A DNA stretch of 30,321 bases, from positions 1-30,321 of the forward strand of contig NZ_CALKTL010000141.1 in the NCBI RefSeq assembly GCF_937997405.1, written 5' to 3'. The position numbers were made by a program, and so were the translations under genes. Shown here piece after piece: positions 1-7,512 of the stretch (position 1 is its first letter; each line of letters starts with the position of its first letter). Source of the DNA: an uncultured Campylobacter sp. GTDB taxonomy: Bacteria > Campylobacterota > Campylobacteria > Campylobacterales > Campylobacteraceae. Below the pieces are notes generated by a model. That model worked only from the letters and a program-made list of their open reading frames with translations, made no database searches and was not told the origin of the DNA.

Positions 1-143
1 GAGGCGGCGGCAAAAAGACGATCAAAGATTACAAAAATTTCAGCCGTGAGGAGCTGGAGACTTTATGCCTCGAAAAGAACGACAAGATCGCCTGCCAGCG
101 TATCGCCGTGGACTATATCAAAGAAAATAAACCGAAAAAATGA
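1..143 (+). CDS. C-terminal fragment of an unidentified protein
   Basis: An open frame enters from the left edge (first full codon at base 3) and ends at the TGA at 141-143, giving 46 residues. The peptide is hydrophilic and lysine/glutamate rich, with two cysteines ten residues apart (in LETLCLEKNDKIACQRIAV) and a lysine-rich end. The helical, Cys-spaced look is somewhat like the tail of Sel1/TPR-type or small periplasmic proteins, but this is a guess and I do not recognise the family. The start and any signal peptide lie outside the window. Codon use resembles the neighbouring real genes, which is the main reason to believe it. Confidence 0.55.
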   Translation, partial: GGGKKTIKDYKNFSREELETLCLEKNDKIACQRIAVDYIKENKPKK

Positions 144-408
144 TCTAAATTTGCGAGGCTAATTTTGTGGTTTCGCTCAAATAGCGCGCGGTTAAATTTC
201 TTTCTAGCCCGGTCCAAACGCTACGCGGATAAATTTGCCCGCAAAGCACGGCTAAAATGTCGATTAAATCGGTACCGAGCGCCGCGCAAATAGCGTAAAT
301 TTAAAAGCAATAATTCAAGTATTAGCATGCGCGCTGAAAAACCGCTAGCGCAAATTAAAAGCGATAAATCGCGCTGTGTTCTTTACGCGCAGACAAAAGG
401 AGCGACGG

Positions 409-1742
409 ATGAAAATTTTATGGCAAAGTAGGCTTCAAAACAGACTTCGCGATATCAGCAAAACGTCCTGATAAAGGGCGATCGCGCATTTTACGTAGGC
501 GATAACGACGAGCAAAAGCAGATGAAGCTTAGAAAATTCTCGCTCGAAAGCGGCAAGCAGCTAGCCGGCGCGCCTTTCCGCGATTTTACCCGTGCCGCGA
601 CCTTTGACGATGACGGCCGCACGCTCGTAGTTTTGGGCTTTATAGACACGATTTATAAATTTAACGCCGCGGATCTCGCGCTCATCTCAAAGCACAAGAA
701 GGGCGTGCTAAAATACGGCAATTTTATCGCGCTAAGTAGCAAGGGCGGCGATAAAAAGGCTATTACGGCGACCGACGATACGCTTTTTATTTACGATTTT
801 AAGACGCAGGCGGGCATGCGAAAGCGATTAAAGGGCTGCACGGCGATTTTTAAGCAAGATGAGTTAAATTTCTTGATTTTTACGCGTTCGGGTCAAATTT
901 ACCGCTTAAATTTAAGCGGTTGCGAGCTTAAAATCATTGCTAAAACTTGCCCTATGGCGCAGGTGCAGGGCGTAGAAGGCGGATATTGCATTCGCGCGGG
1001 CGAGGCTGGCGAAAACGGCGAAATAGAGGGTGCTAACGAGCTAGTTTTTACGGATGCAAATTTTAACGTTAAATTCCGCGTGAAACTGGACTTTGATTTC
1101 GATAGATTCGAGCTTGCGACGGATGGACCGGACGGCTGGCGCGGGCACTTTATAAACGAGCCGAATGAGCTGAGGGTTCTTGATCTGCGTAGAGAGGCGG
1201 ACGGCTTCGAGCACGGCAAAACGGGCGACCTCGAGAGCGGCGAGCACGACGACTCGGGCAAATTTGCGCACGATAAAGCCGAGAAATTTAGATGCGACGA
1301 AGCGGACGAATTTAATCGCGGCGGCTCGGGCGAATTTACACAGGGCAAGGCGAGCAAATCCGGATGCGAAGCGACGGATAAATTTGAGTACGACGAGCCC
1401 TTTAAATTTAAACTCGGCGAGCAGGTCCAATACCTCGCGGCAAAGTCCGTGTTGACGCATAAATTTAAACAAAAGGGTGCGAGAATTTTAGGCGTCGTTA
1501 CGGCTGCTTCTTGCCGGGCTGCGAGCACAAAATACGAAGCGAAGCAGAAGGGCGCATTTGCCGAGCAAAATTTAGCGCCCGAAGGCGACCGCGGCATCGA
1601 AAACCTTGAATATTCACTCCTCGCTCCCGGTAAAAATGAAAAACGCAGGCATCGCACACCCGAGCGCGCCCGCGATCTCGTACTAGTCGATAACGCCTAC
1701 GACGAGGATGCGGAGCAAATTTTAACCTGCTATGAGATCTAA
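409..1742 (+). pseudogene. Beta-propeller-like protein, start and body in different frames (frameshifted)
   Basis: The well-formed start is ATG 409, with AAAAGGAG at 395-402, but that frame stops at TGA 469-471 after 20 codons. The frame one base back is open from 432 to TAA 1742 and continues sensibly (LIKGDRAFYVGDND...). Its first ATG, at 522, has no ribosome binding site. One missing or extra base near the AAAA at 460-463 would join the two parts, giving a cytoplasmic protein of about 443 residues. The body has repeated short beta-strand patterns such as TLFIYDF and QIYRLNLSG, as in WD40 or PQQ-like propellers; the exact family is not recognised. Bases 1260-1409 carry an 8-residue periodic Lys/Glu/Asp-rich stretch. 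The cause could be a real mutation, a sequencing error or slippage. The 522-1742 part could still be translated. Confidence 0.6.
1260..1427 (+). repeat. 24-bp periodic in-frame repeat (8-residue units)
   Basis: AAATTT or a close variant begins at 1260, 1284, 1308, 1332, 1356 (degenerate, AAATCC), 1380 and 1404, exactly 24 bases apart. Each unit encodes eight residues starting Lys/Glu-Phe, for example KFAHDKAE, KFRCDEAD and EFTQGKAS. The 18 bases between cores are diverged but stay charged and polar. Confidence 0.8.
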
Positions 1743-2153
1743 GCCATAGTCCATTCAAGCACGCACATATTCCTGATTTAAAATTTGCAGCTATGATTTC
1801 GCGCCTTTAATTAAGGCAGGTTTGCTAAAAATTTTGCAAAAATTTTATATAGAATTCTACCAAGACGCGGCAAATACCCGTTTAAAAATTCTACGACATG
1901 CAGAGGCGAGATCGTTGCAAAAAAATCGCGGGTCGGCGATGAATAGGGCACAATGACAAGGACAAATCTTAACGCCCTAAGTGCTAGCAAATTTAAAGCG
2001 CTATTCAAAAGGCATTCGCAAAATTTTATCTCGAGCGGTGCGTTCTAAATTTCAAATTCTACGGCGCTGAGTACGGCGCGCCCGCACCCTATCAAATTTA
2101 AAATTTCAGATCAACGACGATTTGTACGGCGCGACCGCGCCCTTTCGCCGCTA
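1743..2153. other. Non-coding stretch between convergent genes
   Basis: No convincing gene is visible. The only open frame of note (1811-2008, minus) has no ribosome binding site and no family resemblance. The stretch is rich in AAATTT words and contains a 19-base imperfect direct repeat (2072-2090 and 2125-2143). No clear GC hairpin followed by a T tract ends either flanking gene. Confidence 0.5.
2072..2143 (+). repeat. Pair of 19-bp imperfect direct repeats
   Basis: TACGGCGCGCCCGCACCCT at 2072-2090 recurs as TACGGCGCGACCGCGCCCT at 2125-2143, two mismatches, 53 bases apart, just downstream of the ybdD stop. Function unknown. Confidence 0.5.
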
Positions 2154-2369
2154 TCAGCACTTGACGTTTTTTGCCTTGCTGTCTTGCATCGCGCGGAAAA
2201 ATTCCGCCCTACTTAGCGGGATTTCGTCAGGATGAGCGCTTCTGAAATGGCGCAGATAGCCCTCGTAATCGCCGAGCCCGATGAGCGGCGCAAGTGCGGC
2301 ATCCGCGCGCGCCAAAAATTTTGCCACGGCCTTCAGGGCTGCGAGCGGATTAAATTTAAGCTTTTTCAT
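2154..2369 (-). CDS. ybdD: YbdD/YjiX-family (DUF466) small protein
   Basis: A 71-residue protein with the family core: a Gly-Asp-Tyr-Glu-Gly-Tyr motif (residues about 33-38), then HFRSAHPDE and an SRAEFFRA segment. The family members are short proteins encoded directly after CstA-type transporters and thought to act with them; the molecular role is not settled. It starts inside the 3' end of cstA, overlapping it by 14 bases, so the two are almost certainly co-transcribed and translationally coupled. The lysine-rich N-terminus has no signal peptide, fitting a cytoplasmic protein. Family assignment is confident, function is not. Confidence 0.85.
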   Translation of the reverse strand: MKKLKFNPLAALKAVAKFLARADAALAPLIGLGDYEGYLRHFRSAHPDEIPLSRAEFFRAMQDSKAKNVKC

Positions 2370-4437
2370 AAACGCCCCTATCTATGTGCTCGCTTTCTGC
2401 CAGTTTAAAATACCCCTCGCTTGCGCCGCCCTTTGAAATTTTAAGGCACATTCGGATCGTTTGGACGATGACTATGATCGTGACTACGACGAAAAGAGCG
2501 CATAGCACGGCGTCGATGACGTTATTTCTGATGATAGCCTGTGCCTTTTCTATCGCGGTAGGATCGCTCAGGCTAGCGAGCTTGGCGGCGGTATTTTGCG
2601 CGATAGCCACGTGGCTTACCGCGTCGTGCACGCGCTCACCGTTAGCCGGCATTAGCTTCAAGATCGCCGCATAAAGCGTGGTTATAAGCACCCAAATCGC
2701 AGGAGCGATCGTAACGAAGGCGTATTTTTGCTTGCCCATTTTAAAAAGCACCACCGTAGCGAGCAGCAGCGCGATGCCCGCGAGCATCTGATTGGACGCG
2801 CCGAAAAGCGGCCACAGCGTGTAAATTCCGCCCATAGGATCGGTAACGCCGCTGTAGAGCAGATAGCCCCAGCCCGCCACGCAGATCAGCGTCGCGATGA
2901 TGCCGTAGAGGGAATTTTTAGTATCGGAGAATGGCTTATAGACGTTGCCTAAAATTTCTTGCACCATAAAGCGCCCCGTGCGCGTGCCCGCATCGACCGC
3001 GGTCAGAATAAACAGCGCTTCAAATAAGATCGCAAAATGGTACCAAAACGCCATCAGCTCCTTGCCGCCGATGATCTGATGCAGTAGCATCGTTAGCCCC
3101 ATCGCAAAGGTAGGAGCGCCGCCCGTGCGGCTCATCATCGTGGTTTCGCCGACGTTTGAAGCCAAGGTACCGATCTGATCGGGCGTAATGCTAAATCCGA
3201 TAGAGCTTATATACGCCGCGGCGCTTACCGCGTCTTTGCCCAGCACCGCAGCAGGCGAGTTGATAGCGAAGTATTCGCCCGGGCTTAGGATGCACGCCGA
3301 TACGAGCGCCATTACGCCCACGAGGCTCTCCATAAGCATCGAGCCGTAGCCGATGAAAAGAGTGTGGGTTTCGCGCTCGAGCATCTTCGGCGTCGTGCCG
3401 CTGGAGATCAGCGCGTGAAAGCCCGAGATCGCGCCGCATGCGATAGTGATAAACAAAAACGGAAATATTGGGCCTGCAAAAACGGGACCCGTGCCGTCGA
3501 TAAATTTCGTCGTAGCGGGCATTTTAAGCTCGGGTGCGACGAAAATTATCGCGACCGCCATGCCGATGATGACGCCGAGCTTAAGGAAAGTACTTAGATA
3601 ATCGCGCGGCGCGAGCAGCAGCCACACGGGCAAAATCGCCGCGATAAAGCCGTAGCCGATCGTAAGAAGCGCGAGCGTCTCGCCCTTTAGCGAAAAAACG
3701 TCGTGCCAGTACGGATCGATCGAGACGTAATGCCCGCCCCAAAGCGCAAGCATCAGCAAAACAAAGCCGATGATCGATGCCTCGCTGACCTTGCCCGGGC
3801 GCAAAAACCTCATATAAACTCCCATAAATATGGCGATCGGTATCGTCATCGCGATCGTAAAAAGCCCCCACGGCGAGTTCGCGAGCGCCTTTACGACGAC
3901 CATCGCCAAAATCGCCACGATGATCAGCATGATGAAAAAAATCCCGATCATCGCGATGCCGCCGGTGAGCTTGCCCATCTCATCTTTGATCATCTCGCCG
4001 AGGCTCTTGCCGCCGCGTCGCGTGGAGAGCACGAGCACGATAAAGTCATGCACCGCACCTGCGAGCACGACGCCTACCAAAAGCCAAATAGTGCCTGGCA
4101 GATAGCCCATCTGTGCGGCCACTACTGGACCTACGAGCGGTCCGGCGCCAGCGATAGCGGCGAAATGGTGCCCGAAAAGGACGTATTTGTTCGTAGGGAC
4201 GTAATCTCGCCCGTCGTTTCGGATCACCGCAGGAGTTGCGCGGCGATCGTTCAGCTCAAAGACGCAATACGCAATAAAGCGCCCGTAGAAGGTGTATCCG
4301 ATCAGATAGATGCACGCGCTGGCTACTACGAGCCAGACGGCACTGATACTCTCGCCTTTATTTAGCGCAAGTACGGCGAAACACCACGCCCCTATGACGG
4401 CGACCGCCGCCCAAAGGATCTTTTGCCAAAATTTCAT
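2356..4437 (-). CDS. cstA: CstA-family carbon starvation / peptide or pyruvate transporter
   Basis: A 693-residue polytopic inner-membrane protein, close to the usual CstA length of about 700. It has many hydrophobic segments and the family-typical stretch GHHFAAIAGAGPLVGP near residues 90-107, followed by DFIVLVLSTRRGGKSLGE. CstA proteins act as proton-driven importers of peptides (reported in Campylobacter) or pyruvate (E. coli); the substrate cannot be read from the sequence. The start is taken at ATG 4437 because AAGGAG (complement of 4443-4448) lies five bases upstream; a GTG at 4443 overlaps that site and is unlikely. Its 5' leader can fold into a hairpin (4457-4499). ybdD follows with overlap. 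The gene diverges from the heme-type operon at 4810. Confidence 0.93.
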   Translation of the reverse strand: MKFWQKILWAAVAVIGAWCFAVLALNKGESISAVWLVVASACIYLIGYTFYGRFIAYCVFELNDRRATPAVIRNDGRDYVPTNKYVLFGHHFAAIAGAGPLVGPVVAAQMGYLPGTIWLLVGVVLAGAVHDFIVLVLSTRRGGKSLGEMIKDEMGKLTGGIAMIGIFFIMLIIVAILAMVVVKALANSPWGLFTIAMTIPIAIFMGVYMRFLRPGKVSEASIIGFVLLMLALWGGHYVSIDPYWHDVFSLKGETLALLTIGYGFIAAILPVWLLLAPRDYLSTFLKLGVIIGMAVAIIFVAPELKMPATTKFIDGTGPVFAGPIFPFLFITIACGAISGFHALISSGTTPKMLERETHTLFIGYGSMLMESLVGVMALVSACILSPGEYFAINSPAAVLGKDAVSAAAYISSIGFSITPDQIGTLASNVGETTMMSRTGGAPTFAMGLTMLLHQIIGGKELMAFWYHFAILFEALFILTAVDAGTRTGRFMVQEILGNVYKPFSDTKNSLYGIIATLICVAGWGYLLYSGVTDPMGGIYTLWPLFGASNQMLAGIALLLATVVLFKMGKQKYAFVTIAPAIWVLITTLYAAILKLMPANGERVHDAVSHVAIAQNTAAKLASLSDPTAIEKAQAIIRNNVIDAVLCALFVVVTIIVIVQTIRMCLKISKGGASEGYFKLAESEHIDRGVYEKA

Positions 4438-4456
4438 ACTCACTCCTTAAAACTTA

Positions 4457-4499
4457 GCGAGCGGCTTGGGCAGTATGTCGTTTTAACAAAACGGCTCGC
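4457..4499 (-). promoter_or_regulatory. Two-part hairpin in the cstA 5' leader
   Basis: GCGAGC at 4457-4462 pairs with GCTCGC at 4494-4499, and inside it CGTTTT (4479-4484) pairs with AAAACG (4488-4493) around a 3-base loop. The structure ends about nine bases before the cstA ribosome binding site, so it could modulate translation or protect the mRNA. No known riboswitch class is recognised. Confidence 0.4.
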
Positions 4500-4554
4500 G
4501 CCTTTTAAGCGGGACTCGTTAAATAAAATTTAGCGCGTATTTTATCGACGTTTT

Positions 4555-4560
4555 TATAAT
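4555..4560 (+). promoter_or_regulatory. Candidate -10 element (TATAAT)
   Basis: A perfect TATAAT follows a T-rich run, as in Campylobacter sigma-70 promoters, which often lack a clear -35. It would give a leader of about 240 bases for the downstream operon. A weaker alternative, TAAAAT at 4745-4750, is closer to the genes. Confidence 0.35.
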
Positions 4561-4755
4561 TTAAGCTGAATTACAAAATTAAAAAGGGCTCTTTCGGCGT
4601 CTAAATTTAATGCCTAAATTTTGAATTTCAAATTTAAAGAGGCGGCTTAGTGGCGCGCAAAATTTTAATACTTAATCGCCCTGAATTTAGTCCTCACAAC
4701 TCTTGACCGTTACGGGATTTATCGCGGTTTAAGAAATCAAGCGATAAAATCCCAT

Positions 4756-4774
4756 GATAACGATTTTAATTTCT
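4756..4774 (+). promoter_or_regulatory. Candidate Fur box
   Basis: GATAACGATTTTAATTTCT matches 12 of 19 positions of the classical Fur box, with the left half best conserved. It sits just after the TAAAAT at 4745-4750 and 36 bases before the first ORF of an uptake operon, a logical place for iron repression. Match counted by eye; no binding evidence. Confidence 0.4.
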
Positions 4775-4809
4775 TAATAAAAATCGCGAATACTTTTAGG
4801 AGGAAATTT

Positions 4810-4998
4810 ATGCCGAATCAGGTGTGCGGCTACGTACTTTTTCGCGCTGATATCAAAAGCTATGCAAGCTTCAAAAATAATTGCGCCAGCCGCGAGAATT
4901 TCATAAATTCCGCGCGCATAAATTCCCGACGCCGCTTAAATTTTAAAAATATCCGCCGCGACGAAATCTGCGCGTATAGTTCGCCTGGTGAGCTATGA
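4810..4998 (+). CDS. Small 62-residue ORF leading the heme-type operon
   Basis: The ATG at 4810 has one of the strongest ribosome binding sites in the window (AGGAGG at 4798-4803, six bases away). The frame ends in a TGA that overlaps the ATG of the permease gene (ATGA at 4995-4998), so translation is probably coupled. The product is basic and polar, with three cysteines and many Arg/Asn/Ser, no signal peptide, no membrane segment and no family I recognise. It may be a genuine small protein, a leader peptide that sets permease translation, or the remnant of a larger first gene. The signals argue for translation; the sequence says nothing about function. Confidence 0.5.
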   Translation: MPNQVCGYVLFRADIKSYASFKNNCASRENFINSARINSRRRLNFKNIRRDEICAYSSPGEL

Positions 4999-5963
4999 GC
5001 TTTAAATTTTATCTCTTTCTAATCGCAGCTTTCATATTGCTTGCTTTAGTAGCCGTAAGTAGCGGTGGGGCGAGCATTTCGCTAGGCGACATCGTAAAAT
5101 TTTTCACCTTCGGCGAGATAGACGAAACCAAACAGCTCATCTTGCTGCAAATGCGCCTGCCGCGCCTCGTGCTTGGAATTTTAATAGGCGCGCTGTTGGC
5201 AACTTCGGGGGTGGTTGTGCAAAGTGTGTTTTTAAACCCGCTTGCGGATCCCTACATCATCGGTATCGCCTCGGCAGCGACCTTCGGCGCGGTCATAGCC
5301 TACCTGCTGGGGCTTAGCGACATTTTTTACGGAATTTTCGCGTTTTTGGCCGCCAGCGGACTTTCACTCGTGATCTTTAAGCTCGCAGCCCACACCCGTT
5401 CGATCTCGACTCTGCTGATCGTAGGTATCGCCGTATCGTCGTTTTTGGGCGCATTTACATCCTTCGCGGTCTATCTCATCGGAGAGGACAGCTTTAGGAT
5501 TACGGCGTGGATGATGGGCTATTTAGGCGGCGCAAACTGGCAAAAGATCGCACTTTTACTGCCGCCGCTGCTGTTTTGCATGGCGTATTTTTACGCAAAG
5601 CGCCACGAGCTAAATATCATCTTAAACGGCGACGAGGAGGCGAAGTCGCTGGGGCTCAACGTCGAGAAGTCCAAAAAGAGCCTACTCATCGTCTCCTCGC
5701 TCATCATCGGCTTTTCGGTCGCATTTACGGGGATGATAGGCTTCGTGGGGCTCATCATTCCGCACACGCTTCGCATGGCGCTTCATACGGCGAGCAACGC
5801 CGTGCTGATCCCCGCTAGCGCGCTTACCGGCGGAGTTTTTTTGGTTTTTTGCGACGTAATCGCTAAAAACGCCCTCTCGCCGGTAGAAATTCCGATCGGC
5901 GTGGTGACCTCCTTTTTCGGCGCGCCATTTTTCTTATACCTTGCGTTTAGGAAGCATGCATGA
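4995..5963 (+). CDS. FecCD-family ABC permease (probable heme importer, HmuU-like)
   Basis: A 322-residue inner-membrane protein with about ten hydrophobic segments, typical of the BtuC/FecCD/HmuU permeases that import vitamin B12, siderophores or heme. Family hallmarks are visible: MRLPRLVLGILIGALLATSG near residues 53-72, the QSVFLNPLADPYIIGI stretch, the cytoplasmic loop GDEEAKSLGLNVEK that contacts the ATPase, and the C-terminal VGLIIPH. It overlaps the preceding small ORF and the following ATPase gene by four bases each. Substrate class is inferred from the neighbours (radical SAM heme-degrading type enzyme and flavodoxin). Cobalamin or an iron chelate remain possible. No duplicated permease is present, so it should work as a homodimer. 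Confidence 0.88.
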   Translation: MSFKFYLFLIAAFILLALVAVSSGGASISLGDIVKFFTFGEIDETKQLILLQMRLPRLVLGILIGALLATSGVVVQSVFLNPLADPYIIGIASAATFGAVIAYLLGLSDIFYGIFAFLAASGLSLVIFKLAAHTRSISTLLIVGIAVSSFLGAFTSFAVYLIGEDSFRITAWMMGYLGGANWQKIALLLPPLLFCMAYFYAKRHELNIILNGDEEAKSLGLNVEKSKKSLLIVSSLIIGFSVAFTGMIGFVGLIIPHTLRMALHTASNAVLIPASALTGGVFLVFCDVIAKNALSPVEIPIGVVTSFFGAPFFLYLAFRKHA

Positions 5964-6733
5964 AAATTTCGGCGCTAACCTTCAGCTACGGCAAGCGAGC
6001 GATCCTGCAAGACGTATGTCTGAATTTAAAACGGGGGAAATTTTACGGGATTTTAGGCCCTAACGGCTGTGGCAAGAGCACTTTGCTAAAAAACATATTG
6101 CAAATTTTAAAGCCTGCAAGCGGGATCATCGAAATAAACGGCAAAAAGGCGAGCGAATATAGCCTTAAAGAGCTTGCGGCGCTCATCGGCTTCGTACCGC
6201 AAAAAACGGCCCTCGCCGCGCCGCTTAGCGTGAAAGAAATTTTGCTTGCGGGCAGATTTTGCCGATTAAAAAGCGCCTTTAGCGGCTACGATGCGAGCGA
6301 TCACGCTAAAGTGGAGCAAACGGCAGAGCTTTTGGATGTGAAAAAATTCCTAGAGCGTAGCGCATTTGAGCTAAGCGGCGGGGAGTTTGGGCGCGTGCTA
6401 CTTGCTAGGGCACTCGTCAGCGAGCCTGAAATTTTACTGCTCGATGAGCCCACGGGCGCGCTTGATATGAACTACGCTATCGAGGCGATGAAGATCTGCG
6501 AAAATTTAACCAAAACGCTAAATTTAACTAGCGTCATCGTGCTGCACGATCTAAATTTAGCCTCGCTGTTTTGCGATGAAATTTTGATGCTAAAAGATGG
6601 CGTAGTGAGGTATCGCGGCAGCGCGAGCGAGCTTTTTACGCCGCAGATCATAAAAGAAATTTACGGCTTTGACGCCCTGATAGTCGAAAATTTAGGAACT
6701 AAATTTATCTTACCGCAAAAGGAGAAAATGTGA
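5960..6733 (+). CDS. ABC transporter ATP-binding protein (probable heme importer, HmuV-like)
   Basis: A 257-residue ATPase of the FecE/BtuD/HmuV type that powers the permease just upstream. Visible motifs are Walker A GPNGCGKST (about residues 33-41), a Q-loop region GFVPQ, the ABC signature LSGGE (about 138-142), Walker B ILLLDEPTGALD, and the switch histidine in VLHDLN. The start ATG overlaps the permease stop by four bases; its own stop overlaps the GTG of the binding protein by three, so the whole unit is translationally coupled. Length is normal. Transport role is confident, substrate is inferred from context. Confidence 0.9.
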   Translation: MKISALTFSYGKRAILQDVCLNLKRGKFYGILGPNGCGKSTLLKNILQILKPASGIIEINGKKASEYSLKELAALIGFVPQKTALAAPLSVKEILLAGRFCRLKSAFSGYDASDHAKVEQTAELLDVKKFLERSAFELSGGEFGRVLLARALVSEPEILLLDEPTGALDMNYAIEAMKICENLTKTLNLTSVIVLHDLNLASLFCDEILMLKDGVVRYRGSASELFTPQIIKEIYGFDALIVENLGTKFILPQKEKM

Positions 6734-7512
6734 AAAAAATTCTTATAGCTTTGCTTTCGGCGAGTTTTGCACTTGCTAAAGGCCTGGTAGTGCTCGATCC
6801 CGCCGCAGTCGAGATCATCTACGCTTTAGGCGCGCAGGATCAGATCGCTGCGATCGCCACCACTTCGATGAGCAAGATCCGCCCGGAGGCAGAAACCGCG
6901 AAACTACCGAGCGTAGGCACCTACGTCAAGCCGAATATGGAAAAGATCGTCGAGCTCAAGCCTGATCTGGTTATCACAAGCTTCCACTCCGCAGGCGTTA
7001 GCGAGAATCTGCAAAAGCTGGGACTTAAGAGCCTTGCGATGGATGCAAACTCCACCGCAGATATCTGCAAAAACGTAAAAACCATCGCGACTATCGTAAA
7101 AAAAGAGAGTGAGGCGGATAAAATTTGCGCTCAGATGGATGGAATTTTTGCAGACAAACCCGCTCTTCGCGGCAAAAAAGTAGCGCTATTTTTCGGCTCA
7201 AACGCCACTATGGCTTTCAATGACAAAACCCTCATCGGCGACATTTTCGCTCGCCTAGGCACCAAAAACATCGCGGACGGCCTAAAGGGCAGCACGCCCG
7301 CGGTATCTGCCGAATACATCTTAGAGCAAAACCCCGATATTATGGTCATCGTAGGCGGCGAGACGGAGGATTTTTTAAAAGCAAATCCGATCCTTAGCAA
7401 CACCAAAGCGGCAAAATCGGGCAAAATTTTAAAGGCCCCGACGCTCATCTTGCGGGGCAGCCCGCAGATCGGCGAGACGGTGGATGAAATTTACGCAAAG
7501 GCGGCCAAATAG
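6730..7512 (+). CDS. Periplasmic heme/iron-type substrate-binding protein (HmuT-like)
   Basis: A 260-residue secreted binding protein. The N-terminus MKKILIALLSASFALAKG is a Sec signal peptide with likely cleavage after ALA; there is no lipobox, so the mature protein should be free in the periplasm. The body follows the helical-backbone metal-receptor pattern (BtuF/HmuT/ChuT): VVLDPAAVEIIYALGA, later PSVGTYVKPNMEKIVELKPDLVI and a C-terminal half with ILEQNPDIMVIVGG. The start is GTG at 6730 with AAGGAG at 6719-6724. The protein would hand substrate to the permease of the same operon. Which residue ligates heme cannot be decided by eye. Confidence 0.87.
   Translation: MKKILIALLSASFALAKGLVVLDPAAVEIIYALGAQDQIAAIATTSMSKIRPEAETAKLPSVGTYVKPNMEKIVELKPDLVITSFHSAGVSENLQKLGLKSLAMDANSTADICKNVKTIATIVKKESEADKICAQMDGIFADKPALRGKKVALFFGSNATMAFNDKTLIGDIFARLGTKNIADGLKGSTPAVSAEYILEQNPDIMVIVGGETEDFLKANPILSNTKAAKSGKILKAPTLILRGSPQIGETVDEIYAKAAK

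Larger units (their letters stand above)
4444..4809. other. Divergent regulatory region between cstA and the heme-type operon
   Basis: No gene is seen. The stretch holds the cstA leader hairpin, a plus-strand TATAAT at 4555-4560, a second TAAAAT at 4745-4750, a Fur-like box at 4756-4774, and AGGAGG at 4798-4803 before the ATG at 4810. The rest is AAATTT-rich with no recognisable cobalamin or other riboswitch. Confidence 0.5.

Noticed and set aside
1260..1427. Possible CRISPR array from regular 24-bp spacing
   Set aside because: Only a 5-6 base core is shared, the frame is coding, and there are no cas genes; it is a peptide repeat.
899..1657. Long minus-strand open frame of 252 codons opposite the propeller-like gene
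   Set aside because: It is the mirror of the repeat-rich plus-strand gene; no ribosome binding site and low-complexity Ser/Leu content that follows from the opposite codons.
3703..4365. Plus-strand open frame of 220 codons opposite cstA
   Set aside because: It lies fully inside cstA, is rich in His/Asp/Arg as expected from the antisense of membrane codons, and has no family features.
4444..4809. Cobalamin riboswitch before a BtuC-like permease
   Set aside because: No B12-box-like or other recognisable conserved elements were found, and the neighbours point to heme rather than cobalamin.
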